Source: Ureibacillus thermophilus (GTDB lineage: Bacteria; Bacillota; Bacilli; Bacillales_A; Planococcaceae). From it: a DNA stretch of 64,000 nt. The DNA lies in the NCBI RefSeq assembly GCF_042657185.1, contig NZ_JBHSNN010000013.1, one strand, 5' to 3'. The notes beneath the pieces are model-generated. The model was not told the origin of the DNA. It saw only the letters and a list, made by a program, of their open reading frames with translations, and searched no databases. Positions within the stretch are counted from its first letter, which is position 1. Every line of letters begins with the position of its first letter. This document shows, one piece after another, positions 8,587 through 17,504 of this stretch. The translations under genes were made by a program, and so were the position numbers.

Positions 8587-9066
8587 TTAAATATAGTGAA
8601 TTAATGTTTGGACAAATTTTTCTAATCCTTTTTTATCTTCCGCTGTAAAACGATTTTTGATTGGGCTGTCAATATCAAGAACACCTATAATTTCCCCGTT
8701 TTTTATAAGAGGAATGACGATTTCTGAATTGCTACGGGCATCACAGGCGATATGTCCAGGGAATTGATGCACGTCGTCAACGACAACAGTTTCTCCTTTT
8801 TCTGCGGCCGTTCCACAGACGCCTCGTCCAACGGGAATGCGAACACAGGCAGGCAACCCTTGAAATGGGCCAAGAACGAGCTCCCCGTTTTTCATAATGT
8901 AGAAACCAACCCAGTTAATATCCTTTAAAAATTGGTTTAATAGCGCGCTGGCATTGCTTAAATTGGCGATGAAATCTTCTTCTCCTTCAAGCAAAGCAGA
9001 AAGCTGTTTTGATAAAGCATTGTATTGTTCTTCCAATGAACCTTGATATTCGATTTTTGTAAACAT
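8587..9066 (-). CDS. ytsP: GAF-domain protein, probable free methionine-R-sulfoxide reductase
   Basis: A single-domain GAF protein of 159 residues. Members of this family reduce free L-methionine-R-sulfoxide in the cytoplasm. The conserved cysteines are present: PACVRIPVGRGVCGTAA carries two and HIACDARSNSEIVIP the third, in the arrangement of the free Met-R-SO reductases rather than cyclic-nucleotide-binding GAF domains. The start at 9066 follows AAGGAGG. It lies between hisJ and rpsD on the same strand, as in other Bacillales. Catalytic role is inferred from the Cys pattern. Confidence 0.85.
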   Translation of the reverse strand: MFTKIEYQGSLEEQYNALSKQLSALLEGEEDFIANLSNASALLNQFLKDINWVGFYIMKNGELVLGPFQGLPACVRIPVGRGVCGTAAEKGETVVVDDVHQFPGHIACDARSNSEIVIPLIKNGEIIGVLDIDSPIKNRFTAEDKKGLEKFVQTLIHYI

Positions 9067-9080
9067 AATGGCCTCCTTAT

Positions 9081-9872
9081 TTATGAAAAAATTTTCTCAT
9101 AATGTTGATGCAAATCATTGACACAGTGGGCGTCAGAGCCAAATACAAGCGGGATGCCGATAGATTTGGCATACTCAATTATTGGTAGCGGCGGATATGG
9201 TTCGAGACAATATTTCTTGTTCAACCCTGCGCTATTTACATCCAGCTCATAGCCAAGTTCCTTCATTTTATGTAGCACTTCTTTCATGCGATGTTCATCC
9301 TGAATCGTTGTTTGATGGGCATGCTGGAACTTATGAACGAGCGTTGGATGGCCGATTCTTTTTGGTTTATATGGACCGAGATCCGCATCCAAGGATTGAA
9401 GTACTGTATCGTAATATAAGTGATAAACGGCTTCTACACTTCCAACGGTTTCAACGAATTTTAGAAATTCTGTTTCCGAATAATCAATGCATACATATTC
9501 ATCTTTCCATTTTAAAAAGTGAACGGAAAGAATCGCATCATCAAGGGAAGGGCCGATTTCGTTTAAAAATTTTTTCGTCTCTTCTTCATATCCAACAATA
9601 TAATCCACTTCCAAACCAATATGGATGTTAATATCCTTTTTATATTGTTGTTTTAATTGTGATAATGTTTCTATGTATGTTGAAAGCAGCTCCGGCTTCA
9701 TTCCACTGTCTTGTTCGGGAGTAGGATCAACAAAATTTGCTGGAAGCGGTGCGTGTTCAGTGAATGTAATATCGGTAAATTGGTGTTGGATTGCTTTTTC
9801 AATATATTTTTCCAACGGGTCTTTTGTACCATGTGGACAAAAGGGTGTGTGAATATGGCCGTCTTTTTTCAT
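9081..9872 (-). CDS. hisJ: HisJ, histidinol-phosphatase (PHP family)
   Basis: Removes phosphate from histidinol phosphate in histidine synthesis. The 263-residue protein begins with the PHP metal-binding motif DGHIHTPFCPHG (HxH) and has further metal-ligand segments (TFTEHAP, GLEVDY, SVHFLKW, and GSDAH near the C-terminus). Length matches the Gram-positive HisJ type, not the HisB type. The start follows GAGGGG. It is 14 bp upstream of the GAF reductase gene, so the two are probably co-transcribed. Confidence 0.9.
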   Translation of the reverse strand: MKKDGHIHTPFCPHGTKDPLEKYIEKAIQHQFTDITFTEHAPLPANFVDPTPEQDSGMKPELLSTYIETLSQLKQQYKKDINIHIGLEVDYIVGYEEETKKFLNEIGPSLDDAILSVHFLKWKDEYVCIDYSETEFLKFVETVGSVEAVYHLYYDTVLQSLDADLGPYKPKRIGHPTLVHKFQHAHQTTIQDEHRMKEVLHKMKELGYELDVNSAGLNKKYCLEPYPPLPIIEYAKSIGIPLVFGSDAHCVNDLHQHYEKIFS

Positions 9873-10006
9873 TTTTTCAACCCCTCATCAAAAAGAAATG
9901 AATAACTTTTATTAAATAACTTTAATTTTTAAAACAAAAGTTCAAAAACATGGTATATTATATAACATATAGCCAATTTGCGTGAGTGTGGAATAGGAGG
10001 CTTACG

Positions 10007-11728
10007 ATGAAGTATATCATTTCCATCATCATCGTACTATTAGTGTTATTAATAGTCGGGCTCGTCATTCGAAGAAAACATACTGCTGAAATCGAAAAGC
10101 TGGAAAATAAGAAATTACAAATTCAACATTATCCTATTTTTGAAGAATTGACAAAAGTAAAAAATTTAAATATGAACGGACAAACGGAAGAATTATTTGA
10201 ACGTTGGCGCAACCGATGGACGGAAGTCGTGGATGTCGACATCATCAAAATAGATTCCATGTTATTCGATGCGGAAGAATACATAGATCGCTTTAAATTT
10301 AAAAAGGCTTCAATGATTGAAAAAGATATTGAAGATTATATTAATCGATGCGACAAAATCAAAAATGAAATTTTAGCTGAATTAAATGAATTAATTGGCA
10401 GTGAAGAAAAAAACCGCATTGAAATAGAACAAATCAGAGATCAATTCCGTTCTGCCCGCAAAACCTTGCTTGCCCATCAATATTCATTTGGACCTGCGTT
10501 GACGAATCTAGAAAAAATGCTGGAAGAAATCCCTCAGAAATTAGAAGAATATGAAAAGATGACGGAAGAAGGCAATTATTTAAATGCCCGTGAAATAGTT
10601 CTTTACTTAAATGATAAATCGAGAAAAATGAATGAACTAATTAATGAAATTCCAGCTTTGCTTGCGGAAATTCAAACGAAAATTCCAGCGGCCATCCATG
10701 AATTAAGAACAGGGCAGCGGGAAATGGAAGAACAATCCTACTACTTAAAACATCTCGAATTGACGGAAAACCTAGACAGAATCGAAGAAGAATTAAAGAA
10801 ATTAGAAGAAGAATTGGCAAATCTAAATGTTTCACTTGTGGCAGAAAAGGTTCAACAGATGAATGATGAAATTGACAATTTCTATGATTTGCTTGAAAAA
10901 GAAGTATATGCAAAGGATTTTGTAGATAAAAATTGCGACCGTACATATGCCACATTAAATCAAGTATTGAAAGTAACTCAAGATGTCAGCACAGAAGCCG
11001 AATACGTTCAAAATAGCTACCGTTTACCGAAAGAAGAAGCGGAAATTCCAAAAATCGGCTTGAAACAGTTGGAAGTAATTCAAAAGCGATTTGAAGTATT
11101 GCTTGCCCGCGTGAAAGAGGAAAAATCCGCTTATTCCAGTTTGCAGGAAGAGCTGATGGAAATCAGCAAAGAAATTGAACGAATTCAGGAAGTGCAAGAA
11201 GAATTTTCAAATCGATTAAAGAATTTGCGAATCGATGAAAATAAGGCCCGAGCCAAATTAAATTCATTAAAGAAAATCTTGCAAGAAACTGATCGAATGC
11301 TACATAAAGCAAATATTCCAGGCATTCCTGAAGAAATGGATGCGCGGCTTGAGGAAGCGGAAGAGCAATTATTTATCGTAATGCAAAGCCTCCAAGAAGT
11401 TCCATTAAATATGAGTTTAGTCAACAGCAACTTAGATAAGGCGGAAAAATGCATTCAAAATGTGCAAAAACAAGCAAAAGAAATGATCGAAAATGTAATG
11501 TTAATTGAACGGATTATTCAATATGGAAACCGTTATCGCTCCAACCCAAGAGTTCATGAAATGCTGATGCAAGCAGAAGAAGCATTTCACCGTTTCCGCT
11601 ATATGAAAGCATTGGAAATTGCGGCGGAAGCGGTGGAAATGGCGGAACCAGGCGCCATTAAGCGCATAGAGGAACTTGTGCAAGAGGAAATGTTCGAAAA
11701 AACGAAATCATCCTTTATGCAGGGATGA
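10007..11728 (+). CDS. ezrA: EzrA, septation ring formation regulator
   Basis: EzrA is a membrane-anchored spectrin-like protein that prevents ectopic FtsZ rings and helps coordinate division. The 573-residue protein has one N-terminal membrane segment (about residues 3-22: IISIIIVLLVLLIVGLVI) followed by a long acidic coiled-coil region with many Glu/Leu heptads, matching the usual 560-575 residues. The start at 10007 is fixed by AGGAGG at 9995-10000; an upstream in-frame GTG (9986) precedes the ribosome site and is rejected. The gene is divergent from hisJ and ends in a terminator resembling the 3' end of repeat family B. Confidence 0.95.
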   Translation: MKYIISIIIVLLVLLIVGLVIRRKHTAEIEKLENKKLQIQHYPIFEELTKVKNLNMNGQTEELFERWRNRWTEVVDVDIIKIDSMLFDAEEYIDRFKFKKASMIEKDIEDYINRCDKIKNEILAELNELIGSEEKNRIEIEQIRDQFRSARKTLLAHQYSFGPALTNLEKMLEEIPQKLEEYEKMTEEGNYLNAREIVLYLNDKSRKMNELINEIPALLAEIQTKIPAAIHELRTGQREMEEQSYYLKHLELTENLDRIEEELKKLEEELANLNVSLVAEKVQQMNDEIDNFYDLLEKEVYAKDFVDKNCDRTYATLNQVLKVTQDVSTEAEYVQNSYRLPKEEAEIPKIGLKQLEVIQKRFEVLLARVKEEKSAYSSLQEELMEISKEIERIQEVQEEFSNRLKNLRIDENKARAKLNSLKKILQETDRMLHKANIPGIPEEMDARLEEAEEQLFIVMQSLQEVPLNMSLVNSNLDKAEKCIQNVQKQAKEMIENVMLIERIIQYGNRYRSNPRVHEMLMQAEEAFHRFRYMKALEIAAEAVEMAEPGAIKRIEELVQEEMFEKTKSSFMQG

Positions 11729-11818
11729 CATTTTCGGGGTATAATAAACAATAAAATGTGATTTTCAATTTCTTTGTTGTGAGTTGCTTTTATTTTGTTA
11801 TAAGAAGTATTAAAATGG

Positions 11819-11866
11819 TTGGTTGTTCGGAAAGTGTTTTGGCTTTCTGTACAACCTTTTCTTTTG
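11819..11866 (+). terminator. ezrA terminator resembling the 3' end of repeat family B
   Basis: GGTTGT/ACAACC and CGGAAAG/CTTTCTG form a hairpin (11821-11856) followed by a T-rich run. Sequence and layout match the last 35 bp of the family B elements at 45258 and 59157 (GGCTGTTTCCGAAAG ... CTTTCTGGACAGCC), so it is probably a B relic or a shared terminator module. Confidence 0.8.
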
Positions 11867-11893
11867 AAATATCATAAAAACAGAAGGTTGGTA

Positions 11894-13036
11894 ATGATGA
11901 TCTATTTTGATAATAGTGCAACTACTAAAGCGCATGACGAAGTATTACAAACATTTGTGGAAGTCAATAAAAACTATTATGCCAATCCGGCTTCCATTCA
12001 TGCTTTTGGTGTGGAAGTAAACGAATTGTTGGATGCAGCAAGAAGCCAAATTGCGAGCATTTTCAATACGAAGCCGGAATATGTTTTATTTACTTCCGGT
12101 GGAACGGAATCCAATAACTTTGCTATTTTTGGTGTTGCCAAGGCGAATCAACATATCGGAAAACATATTATTACAACGGAAATTGAACATGCATCGGTTC
12201 TAGAAGCTTATAAATCGTTGGAAAAAGAAGGCTATGAAGTCGATTATTTATCCGTCAATAAAAACGGGGTCATTTCTTTGGATGAATTGCGCGAAAAACT
12301 GCGCAAAGACACAATTCTTGTGACGATGATGCATGTCAATAACGAAATGGGTGCCATTCAGCCGATTGAAGAAGCGGCGAAAATCATTCATGAACATTCC
12401 CGCGCTATTTTCCATGTAGATGCGGTGCAAAGCTTCGGAAAGTTAAATATACAATTTAACGGGGAAGCTGGTCCGGATATCATTTCCATTTCAGGGCATA
12501 AAATTCATGGCTTAAAAGGCACAGGCATCATCGCTTTTCAAAGAAAGTTAAACATCGTTCCATATATCGTCGGCGGTGGACAAGAGTTTGGACTTAGAAG
12601 CGGAACTGTTGCTGTTCCACAAGCCGTTGCATTGGCAAAAGCATGCAGAATTGCCTTTGAAAATTTACAAGAAAATCATGGGAAGTTTACAAAATGGAGA
12701 GACGACCTCATTGATTATTTCAAGACTTTTGGAAATCATATCTATATACTTTCTTCAAAAGAAGGCGCGCCGCATATTTTGTCCTTCAGCATCAGAGATT
12801 TAAAAGGAGAAGTCATTATTAATGCGCTGCAGAAACGGGGAGTAATTGTATCCACATCCAGCGCATGTTCGTCAAAACAGAAAAAAACAAGCCATGTGGT
12901 GGAAGCGCTAAAAGTGGATCCTCACTTTAAAGAAGGGGTTATTCGAATCAGTTTTGGTGCAAAAAATACAGAAGAAGAAATTGAACAATTTAAAGCAATT
13001 TTTAAAGACGTAATGAAAGAATTAAAAGGAGTTTAA
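11894..13036 (+). CDS. nifZ: NifZ-type cysteine desulfurase
   Basis: A PLP enzyme that takes sulfur from cysteine and, by family knowledge, passes it to ThiI for 4-thiouridine in tRNA. The 380 residues show YFDNSATT at the N-terminus, HVDAVQSFGK, the PLP lysine in SGHKIHG (K203) and the persulfide cysteine in STSSACSS (C325). The start is ATG 11894 or 11897 after GAAGG; a longer upstream frame would run through the ezrA terminator and is rejected. thiI begins 4 bp after the stop. This tight pairing is why NifZ is preferred over a general IscS/SufS assignment. Confidence 0.93.
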   Translation: MMIYFDNSATTKAHDEVLQTFVEVNKNYYANPASIHAFGVEVNELLDAARSQIASIFNTKPEYVLFTSGGTESNNFAIFGVAKANQHIGKHIITTEIEHASVLEAYKSLEKEGYEVDYLSVNKNGVISLDELREKLRKDTILVTMMHVNNEMGAIQPIEEAAKIIHEHSRAIFHVDAVQSFGKLNIQFNGEAGPDIISISGHKIHGLKGTGIIAFQRKLNIVPYIVGGGQEFGLRSGTVAVPQAVALAKACRIAFENLQENHGKFTKWRDDLIDYFKTFGNHIYILSSKEGAPHILSFSIRDLKGEVIINALQKRGVIVSTSSACSSKQKKTSHVVEALKVDPHFKEGVIRISFGAKNTEEEIEQFKAIFKDVMKELKGV

Positions 13037-13040
13037 TCAT

Positions 13041-14249
13041 ATGCTTTGGAAAGAAATATTGATTAGATATGGCGAATTAACGACAAAAGGACGAAATCGG
13101 AAAGATTTTATCCATCAATTAAAACACAATATCAAATATATTTTTTCTGATATTGGCTCTCTAACGATTCGTTCAGAGCGGGATCGAATGCATATTGAAC
13201 TGGAAAATGAAGAGCAATTTGAAAAAATCGTGGAAAGATTGCCTAGAGTGTTCGGCATTCAATCCTTCAGTCCTGTGGCTATGTGTGAAAAAGACTTGGG
13301 AGTTATACAACAGACGGCCCAAAAAATTATGGACCGCTATAAAGACAAATCCATCACATTTAAAGTGGAAGTGCACCGTTCAGATAAATCTTTCCCTTAT
13401 CAAACCTATGATATTCAAAAAGCGGTTGGCGGCTTTTTATTAAAACATAATCCAAATTTATCCGTTGATGTGAAAAATCCGGATGTGGAGCTTCGGGTGG
13501 AAATCCGAAAAGAAGCCGCTTATTTGATGTCCGAAATAATTTATGGAGCAGCAGGCATGCCAGTCGGTTCAAACGGAAGATCCTTGCTTCTTCTATCCGG
13601 CGGAATTGACAGCCCTGTAGCCGGTTATTTAATGATGAAACGGGGCGTAAGAATTGATGCCATTCACTTTTTCAGCCCTCCATATACAAGCGAACAATCT
13701 TTGCAAAAGGTAAAGGATTTAGCAAATGAATTAACCAAATTTGGTTCTTCCATCCGTTTGCATGTGATTCCATTTACAGAGCTGCAAGTATTGATTAAAG
13801 ATACAGTGCCTGCAGAAATGCTCATGACCACAACGCGCAGAATGATGATGAAAATCGCGGATCGAGTGCGTGAAGAAATTGGCGCTCTTGGACTTGTTAC
13901 CGGAGAAAGTTTAGGGCAAGTGGCAAGCCAAACATTGGAAAGTTTAACTGCCATTAATGCGGTAACCAATACGCCGATTTTGCGCCCGTTGCTTTCCTTT
14001 GATAAGCTAGAAATCATTGATATTGCACAGCAAATTGGCACGTATGAAATATCCATTAAACCTTATGAAGATTGCTGTACAATCTTTACACCAGCCAATC
14101 CAAAAACAAGACCAAAATTAGAGCGTGTGACTCATTTTGAATCTCAAGTAGATTTCGATGAGTATATAGAACGTGCCGTGAAAAATAGAGAAGTTTATAC
14201 GTTCCCTGAAAAACGCATAGCAGAAAATAAATTTAAACATCTATTATAA
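13041..14249 (+). CDS. thiI: ThiI, tRNA 4-thiouridine synthase
   Basis: Adenylates U8 of tRNA and inserts sulfur; related members also feed thiazole synthesis. The 402-residue protein has an N-terminal ferredoxin-like/THUMP region (to about residue 165) and a PP-loop ATPase signature SGGIDSP near residue 186. There is no C-terminal rhodanese domain, as in the B. subtilis enzyme, so sulfur must come directly from the desulfurase encoded just upstream. The gene is the second of a two-gene operon with nifZ. Confidence 0.95.
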   Translation: MLWKEILIRYGELTTKGRNRKDFIHQLKHNIKYIFSDIGSLTIRSERDRMHIELENEEQFEKIVERLPRVFGIQSFSPVAMCEKDLGVIQQTAQKIMDRYKDKSITFKVEVHRSDKSFPYQTYDIQKAVGGFLLKHNPNLSVDVKNPDVELRVEIRKEAAYLMSEIIYGAAGMPVGSNGRSLLLLSGGIDSPVAGYLMMKRGVRIDAIHFFSPPYTSEQSLQKVKDLANELTKFGSSIRLHVIPFTELQVLIKDTVPAEMLMTTTRRMMMKIADRVREEIGALGLVTGESLGQVASQTLESLTAINAVTNTPILRPLLSFDKLEIIDIAQQIGTYEISIKPYEDCCTIFTPANPKTRPKLERVTHFESQVDFDEYIERAVKNREVYTFPEKRIAENKFKHLL

Positions 14250-14297
14250 TCTCACCTTCAATCGGAAATAGTAGTACAATTTACCTCTCACCTTTTG

Positions 14298-14327
14298 TGT
14301 ATTAAAAAATAATTCCCGCACATTCTA
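14298..14327 (+). promoter_or_regulatory. Forespore (sigma-G/sigma-F) type promoter of sspA
   Basis: TGTATT (14298-14303), 17 bp, then CATTCTA (14321-14327). The -10 fits the CATnnTA form of forespore promoters and lies 23 bp before the start codon of a spore-protein gene. Confidence 0.6.
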
Positions 14328-14349
14328 ATTGCACAAGGAGGTGAGAGAA

Positions 14350-14562
14350 ATGGCAACAAACAACACAGGCGGACGCAACAAATTATTAGTTCCTGGTGCA
14401 AACGCTGCTTTAGATCAAATGAAATATGAAATTGCACAAGAGTTTGGTGTTCAACTCGGACCTGAAGCTTCTGCTCGTGCAAACGGGTCAGTCGGAGGAG
14501 AAATTACTAAACGTCTTGTACAAATGGCAGAATCTCAATTACGCGGAACTCAACAACAATAA
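14350..14562 (+). CDS. sspA: Alpha/beta-type small acid-soluble spore protein
   Basis: These proteins coat DNA in the dormant spore and are degraded at germination. The 70-residue protein has both family motifs: KYEIAQEFGV, which contains the Gpr protease cleavage region, and RANGSVGGEITKRLVQMAE. The start at ATG 14350 follows AAGGAGGTGA; the upstream in-frame TTG at 14329 precedes the ribosome site and is rejected. A forespore-type promoter lies just ahead and a strong terminator follows, so it is monocistronic. This gene is the clearest evidence for endospore formation. Confidence 0.97.
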   Translation: MATNNTGGRNKLLVPGANAALDQMKYEIAQEFGVQLGPEASARANGSVGGEITKRLVQMAESQLRGTQQQ

Positions 14563-14570
14563 CCGATTCG

Positions 14571-14603
14571 GGCTAGTAGCATATTGCTGCTAGCCTTTTT
14601 TTA
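14571..14603 (+). terminator. sspA terminator
   Basis: GGCTAGTAGC (14571-14580) pairs with GCTGCTAGCC (14586-14595), followed by seven T. Confidence 0.9.
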
Positions 14604-14730
14604 TTACGTTGGATTTATTTTTATCATTTGTTAATTTAACGAAAAATTTTCTATTAAGTAGAATATTTTTCTATTTTGTTAGTATATAATTATAAAAACA
14701 ATAATATTTTCCAAGGAAAGGGGAATTTGC

Positions 14731-16317
14731 TTGAAGCGGGAAGATTTACTTGCACCAGAAATTTATAACATTGTAGATGAGTTTGAGAAATGGTCAAAAG
14801 ATGAAAACAAAGTGGCCTTATTAGTACGGCATGAAGATGGCAGCACAGAACAAATTACCTTTGTAGAACTCTTAAAAAGAGCCAACAAAGTAGCGAATGT
14901 ATTTAGAAGCCATGGCCTAGGAAAAGGCGATGTGCTGTTGGTGATGGTTCCGCGTTCTGTAGAAGCTTATGCTACATACATTGGCGCATTAAAAGCTGGA
15001 CTTACAATCATCCCTAGCTCTGAAATGCTCAGGGCAAAAGATATTGACTACCGCATTGAGCATTCAGATGCAAAAGGGATTGTGGCTTTCTCCAATGAAA
15101 TCTCCCAATTTGATGATGTCAAATCGTTGGATGGCTTGAAATTATTCGTTTACGGGGAAGCGGAAGAGCCATGGATCCAAATGGAAAAAGCCATTGAAAA
15201 TGCATCCGATGAATTTAATGATGTTGAAACGAAAAGCTCCGATATGGCTTTCTTATCTTACACAAGTGGAACAACAGGAAATCCTAAAGGAGTCATCCAT
15301 ACTCATAGCTGGGGTTTTGCCCATTTGCGGACAACCGCTGAGCACTGGCTCGGTGTAAAAGAAAACGATTTGGCATGGGCGACAGCTGCACCTGGCTGGC
15401 AAAAATGGATTTGGAGTCCGTTCCTCGCCATTTTAGGCAGCGGCGCAACAGCTTTTGTGTATACAGGAAAATTTGATCCAAAGACATACTTGCAATTGCT
15501 GCAAGATTATAAAATTAATGTATTATGCTGCACGCCGACGGAATATCGATTAATGGCAAAAGTGGATGGGCTTGAATCTTATGATTTATCCAATTTAAGA
15601 AGCGCCGTTTCCGCAGGGGAGCCATTAAATAGTGAAGTTATCAATAAATTCTTAAATCTCTTTAACATTCAAGTCCGCGATGGATATGGACAAACAGAAA
15701 ATACATTGCTCGTTGGAACGCTTCTTGGCATGAAGCCAAAACCAGGTTCCATGGGTAAACCGACTCCAGGAAATATTGTCGAAATTATTAATGAAAACGG
15801 AGAGCCGACAAAACCTGGAGAAGTTGGGGATATTGCCGTTCATTCATCCACACCGGCACTCTTTAAAGGATATTATAAAGACCCTGAACGTACGCAAATG
15901 CAATATCGCGGCGAATGGTTTTTAACGGGAGACCAGGCTTATAAAGATGAAGAAGGCTACTTCTGGTTTGAAGGCCGCGGCGATGATATCATCATTTCTT
16001 CCGGCTATACTATCGGACCTTTCGAAGTAGAAGATGCCCTTGTAAAACATCCTGCGGTAAAAGAATGTGCCGTTGTAGCGAGCCCTGATGAAATTCGGGG
16101 AAGTATTGTAAAGGCTTTTGTCGTATTGAAAGACCCTTCTTTAAAGAACAGTCCAACACTTGTCCAAGAATTGCAAGAGCATGTGAAAAATATTACAGCG
16201 CCTTATAAATACCCAAGAGCCATTGAATTCTTGGATGAACTCCCTAAAACGGCTTCCGGAAAAATCCGCCGGGTAGAATTGCGCCAAAGAGAATGGCAAA
16301 AGCAAACAACAAAGTAA
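14731..16317 (+). CDS. ytcI: Acyl-CoA synthetase (AMP-forming), YtcI/MbcS-like
   Basis: An adenylate-forming ligase that activates a carboxylic acid to its CoA thioester. The 528 residues contain the P-loop-like motif YTSGTTGNPKGV (about residues 180-191), DGYGQTENT, the adenylate-contacting GEWFLTGDQAYKDEEGYFWFEGRGDD and the C-terminal lysine motif LPKTASGKIRR. Translation probably starts at TTG 14731 after AAAGGGGAA. The order sspA-ytcI matches B. subtilis. Family knowledge suggests medium- or branched-chain substrates; acetyl-CoA synthetase is a less likely alternative because the protein is shorter than AcsA. Confidence 0.9.
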   Translation: MKREDLLAPEIYNIVDEFEKWSKDENKVALLVRHEDGSTEQITFVELLKRANKVANVFRSHGLGKGDVLLVMVPRSVEAYATYIGALKAGLTIIPSSEMLRAKDIDYRIEHSDAKGIVAFSNEISQFDDVKSLDGLKLFVYGEAEEPWIQMEKAIENASDEFNDVETKSSDMAFLSYTSGTTGNPKGVIHTHSWGFAHLRTTAEHWLGVKENDLAWATAAPGWQKWIWSPFLAILGSGATAFVYTGKFDPKTYLQLLQDYKINVLCCTPTEYRLMAKVDGLESYDLSNLRSAVSAGEPLNSEVINKFLNLFNIQVRDGYGQTENTLLVGTLLGMKPKPGSMGKPTPGNIVEIINENGEPTKPGEVGDIAVHSSTPALFKGYYKDPERTQMQYRGEWFLTGDQAYKDEEGYFWFEGRGDDIIISSGYTIGPFEVEDALVKHPAVKECAVVASPDEIRGSIVKAFVVLKDPSLKNSPTLVQELQEHVKNITAPYKYPRAIEFLDELPKTASGKIRRVELRQREWQKQTTK

Positions 16318-16352
16318 TTCACACCTTTTCCGTCCATCAATAAATCAAAAAG

Positions 16353-16390
16353 GCATTCAGAAAAAGTTTATTTTCTGAATGCTTTTTTTC
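16353..16390 (+). terminator. ytcI terminator
   Basis: GCATTCAGAAAA (16353-16364) pairs with TTTTCTGAATGC (16371-16382), followed by a T run. Confidence 0.9.
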
Positions 16391-16430
16391 ATGTAATCTT
16401 ATACAAGAACAGAATGATTTTATAAATTTT

Positions 16431-16458
16431 TGAAACAATTGGATTGGTAAAACGTATG
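16431..16458 (+). promoter_or_regulatory. Sigma-W-like (ECF) promoter of sppA-yteJ
   Basis: TGAAAC (16431-16436), 16 bp, CGTATG (16453-16458). This matches the sigma-W form TGAAAC-N16-CGTA exactly, and sppA-yteJ is a sigma-W target in B. subtilis. Confidence 0.8.
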
Positions 16459-16480
16459 TAATATGGAGGAGGTTGAAAAG

Positions 16481-17491
16481 ATGAATATAAAAAGGTGGGC
16501 TGCTCTCATTGCAGCAATAGTTTTGCTCATTATATCAATTGGAGTCAATACATTAATGGTTATTGTGAAAACGAACTTATTCAGCGGATTTGATTCTTTT
16601 GTAGAACTTGAATCCCAATTGACGGAAACAGTTGTTGAACCGGGCTCTTTTAATGAACGGATTGCTTTACTGACAGTTGATGGAGTTATTCAGGATGTCG
16701 GGTCAAGCACGCCTTGGTCAGCAGTGGGATATGACCACCAAATGTTTCTTGCATCTTTGGAACAAATTTTGGAGGATGATACAGTAAAAGGCGTTGTATT
16801 ATCTGTCGATTCTCCAGGCGGTGGAGTCATTGAATCAGCAGAAATTCATAAAAAATTAGTGCAAATTAAAGAAGAAAAAGGAATCCCGATTTACGTTTCC
16901 ATGGGTTCAATGGCAGCTTCAGGCGGTTATTATATTTCCGCCCCTGCAGATAAAATCTTTGCCCATCGCGAAACGATCACAGGTTCCATCGGCGTGATTA
17001 TGCAAAGCTACAACTATTCAGAACTGGCAGATAAATTAGGAATTGAATTTGAAACAATCAAATCTGGCGAACATAAAGATATGTTCAATGGCACGAGACC
17101 TGCTACGGATGAAGAAAAAGCAATGCTTCAAGAAATGATTAATGAATCGTATGAGGAATTTGTAGATGTGGTAGAACAAGGTAGGGGCATGTCTGAAGCA
17201 GATGTGAAGAAAATTGCTGATGGACGAATTTTAAGCGGCAGCCAAGCGATGAGAGCCGGGTTGGTGGATGAACTGGGAAGCCTTGAGGAGGCCATTCAGT
17301 CATTAAGAGAAGATTATGGATTGGAAGATGCTGAATTGTTTGAATATGACCGGGATTTCGGTACTTTCACATCTTTATTTATGAGTAAATTGGGCACTAT
17401 CTTTGGCCCTTCAGCTGAAGAACGGATGCTGACAAAATTAATGTCTTCTTATGATTCACCTCGATTAATGTATTTGTATGGCCAAAATTAA
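16481..17491 (+). CDS. sppA: SppA, signal peptide peptidase
   Basis: A membrane-bound Ser/Lys peptidase (family S49) that clears cleaved signal peptides and supports resistance to membrane-active agents. The 336-residue protein has one N-terminal membrane segment (about 5-28), the nucleophile S147 in GSMAASGG and the likely general base K194 in TIKSGEHKD. The conserved VLSVDSPGGGV and ITGSIGVI segments are present. The start at ATG 16481 follows GGAGGAGG; an in-frame start at 16463 would include the ribosome site and is rejected. yteJ follows 13 bp downstream. A sigma-W-like promoter lies 22 bp upstream of the start codon. Confidence 0.95.
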   Translation: MNIKRWAALIAAIVLLIISIGVNTLMVIVKTNLFSGFDSFVELESQLTETVVEPGSFNERIALLTVDGVIQDVGSSTPWSAVGYDHQMFLASLEQILEDDTVKGVVLSVDSPGGGVIESAEIHKKLVQIKEEKGIPIYVSMGSMAASGGYYISAPADKIFAHRETITGSIGVIMQSYNYSELADKLGIEFETIKSGEHKDMFNGTRPATDEEKAMLQEMINESYEEFVDVVEQGRGMSEADVKKIADGRILSGSQAMRAGLVDELGSLEEAIQSLREDYGLEDAELFEYDRDFGTFTSLFMSKLGTIFGPSAEERMLTKLMSSYDSPRLMYLYGQN

Positions 17492-17504
17492 GGAGGGCTG
17501 AAAT

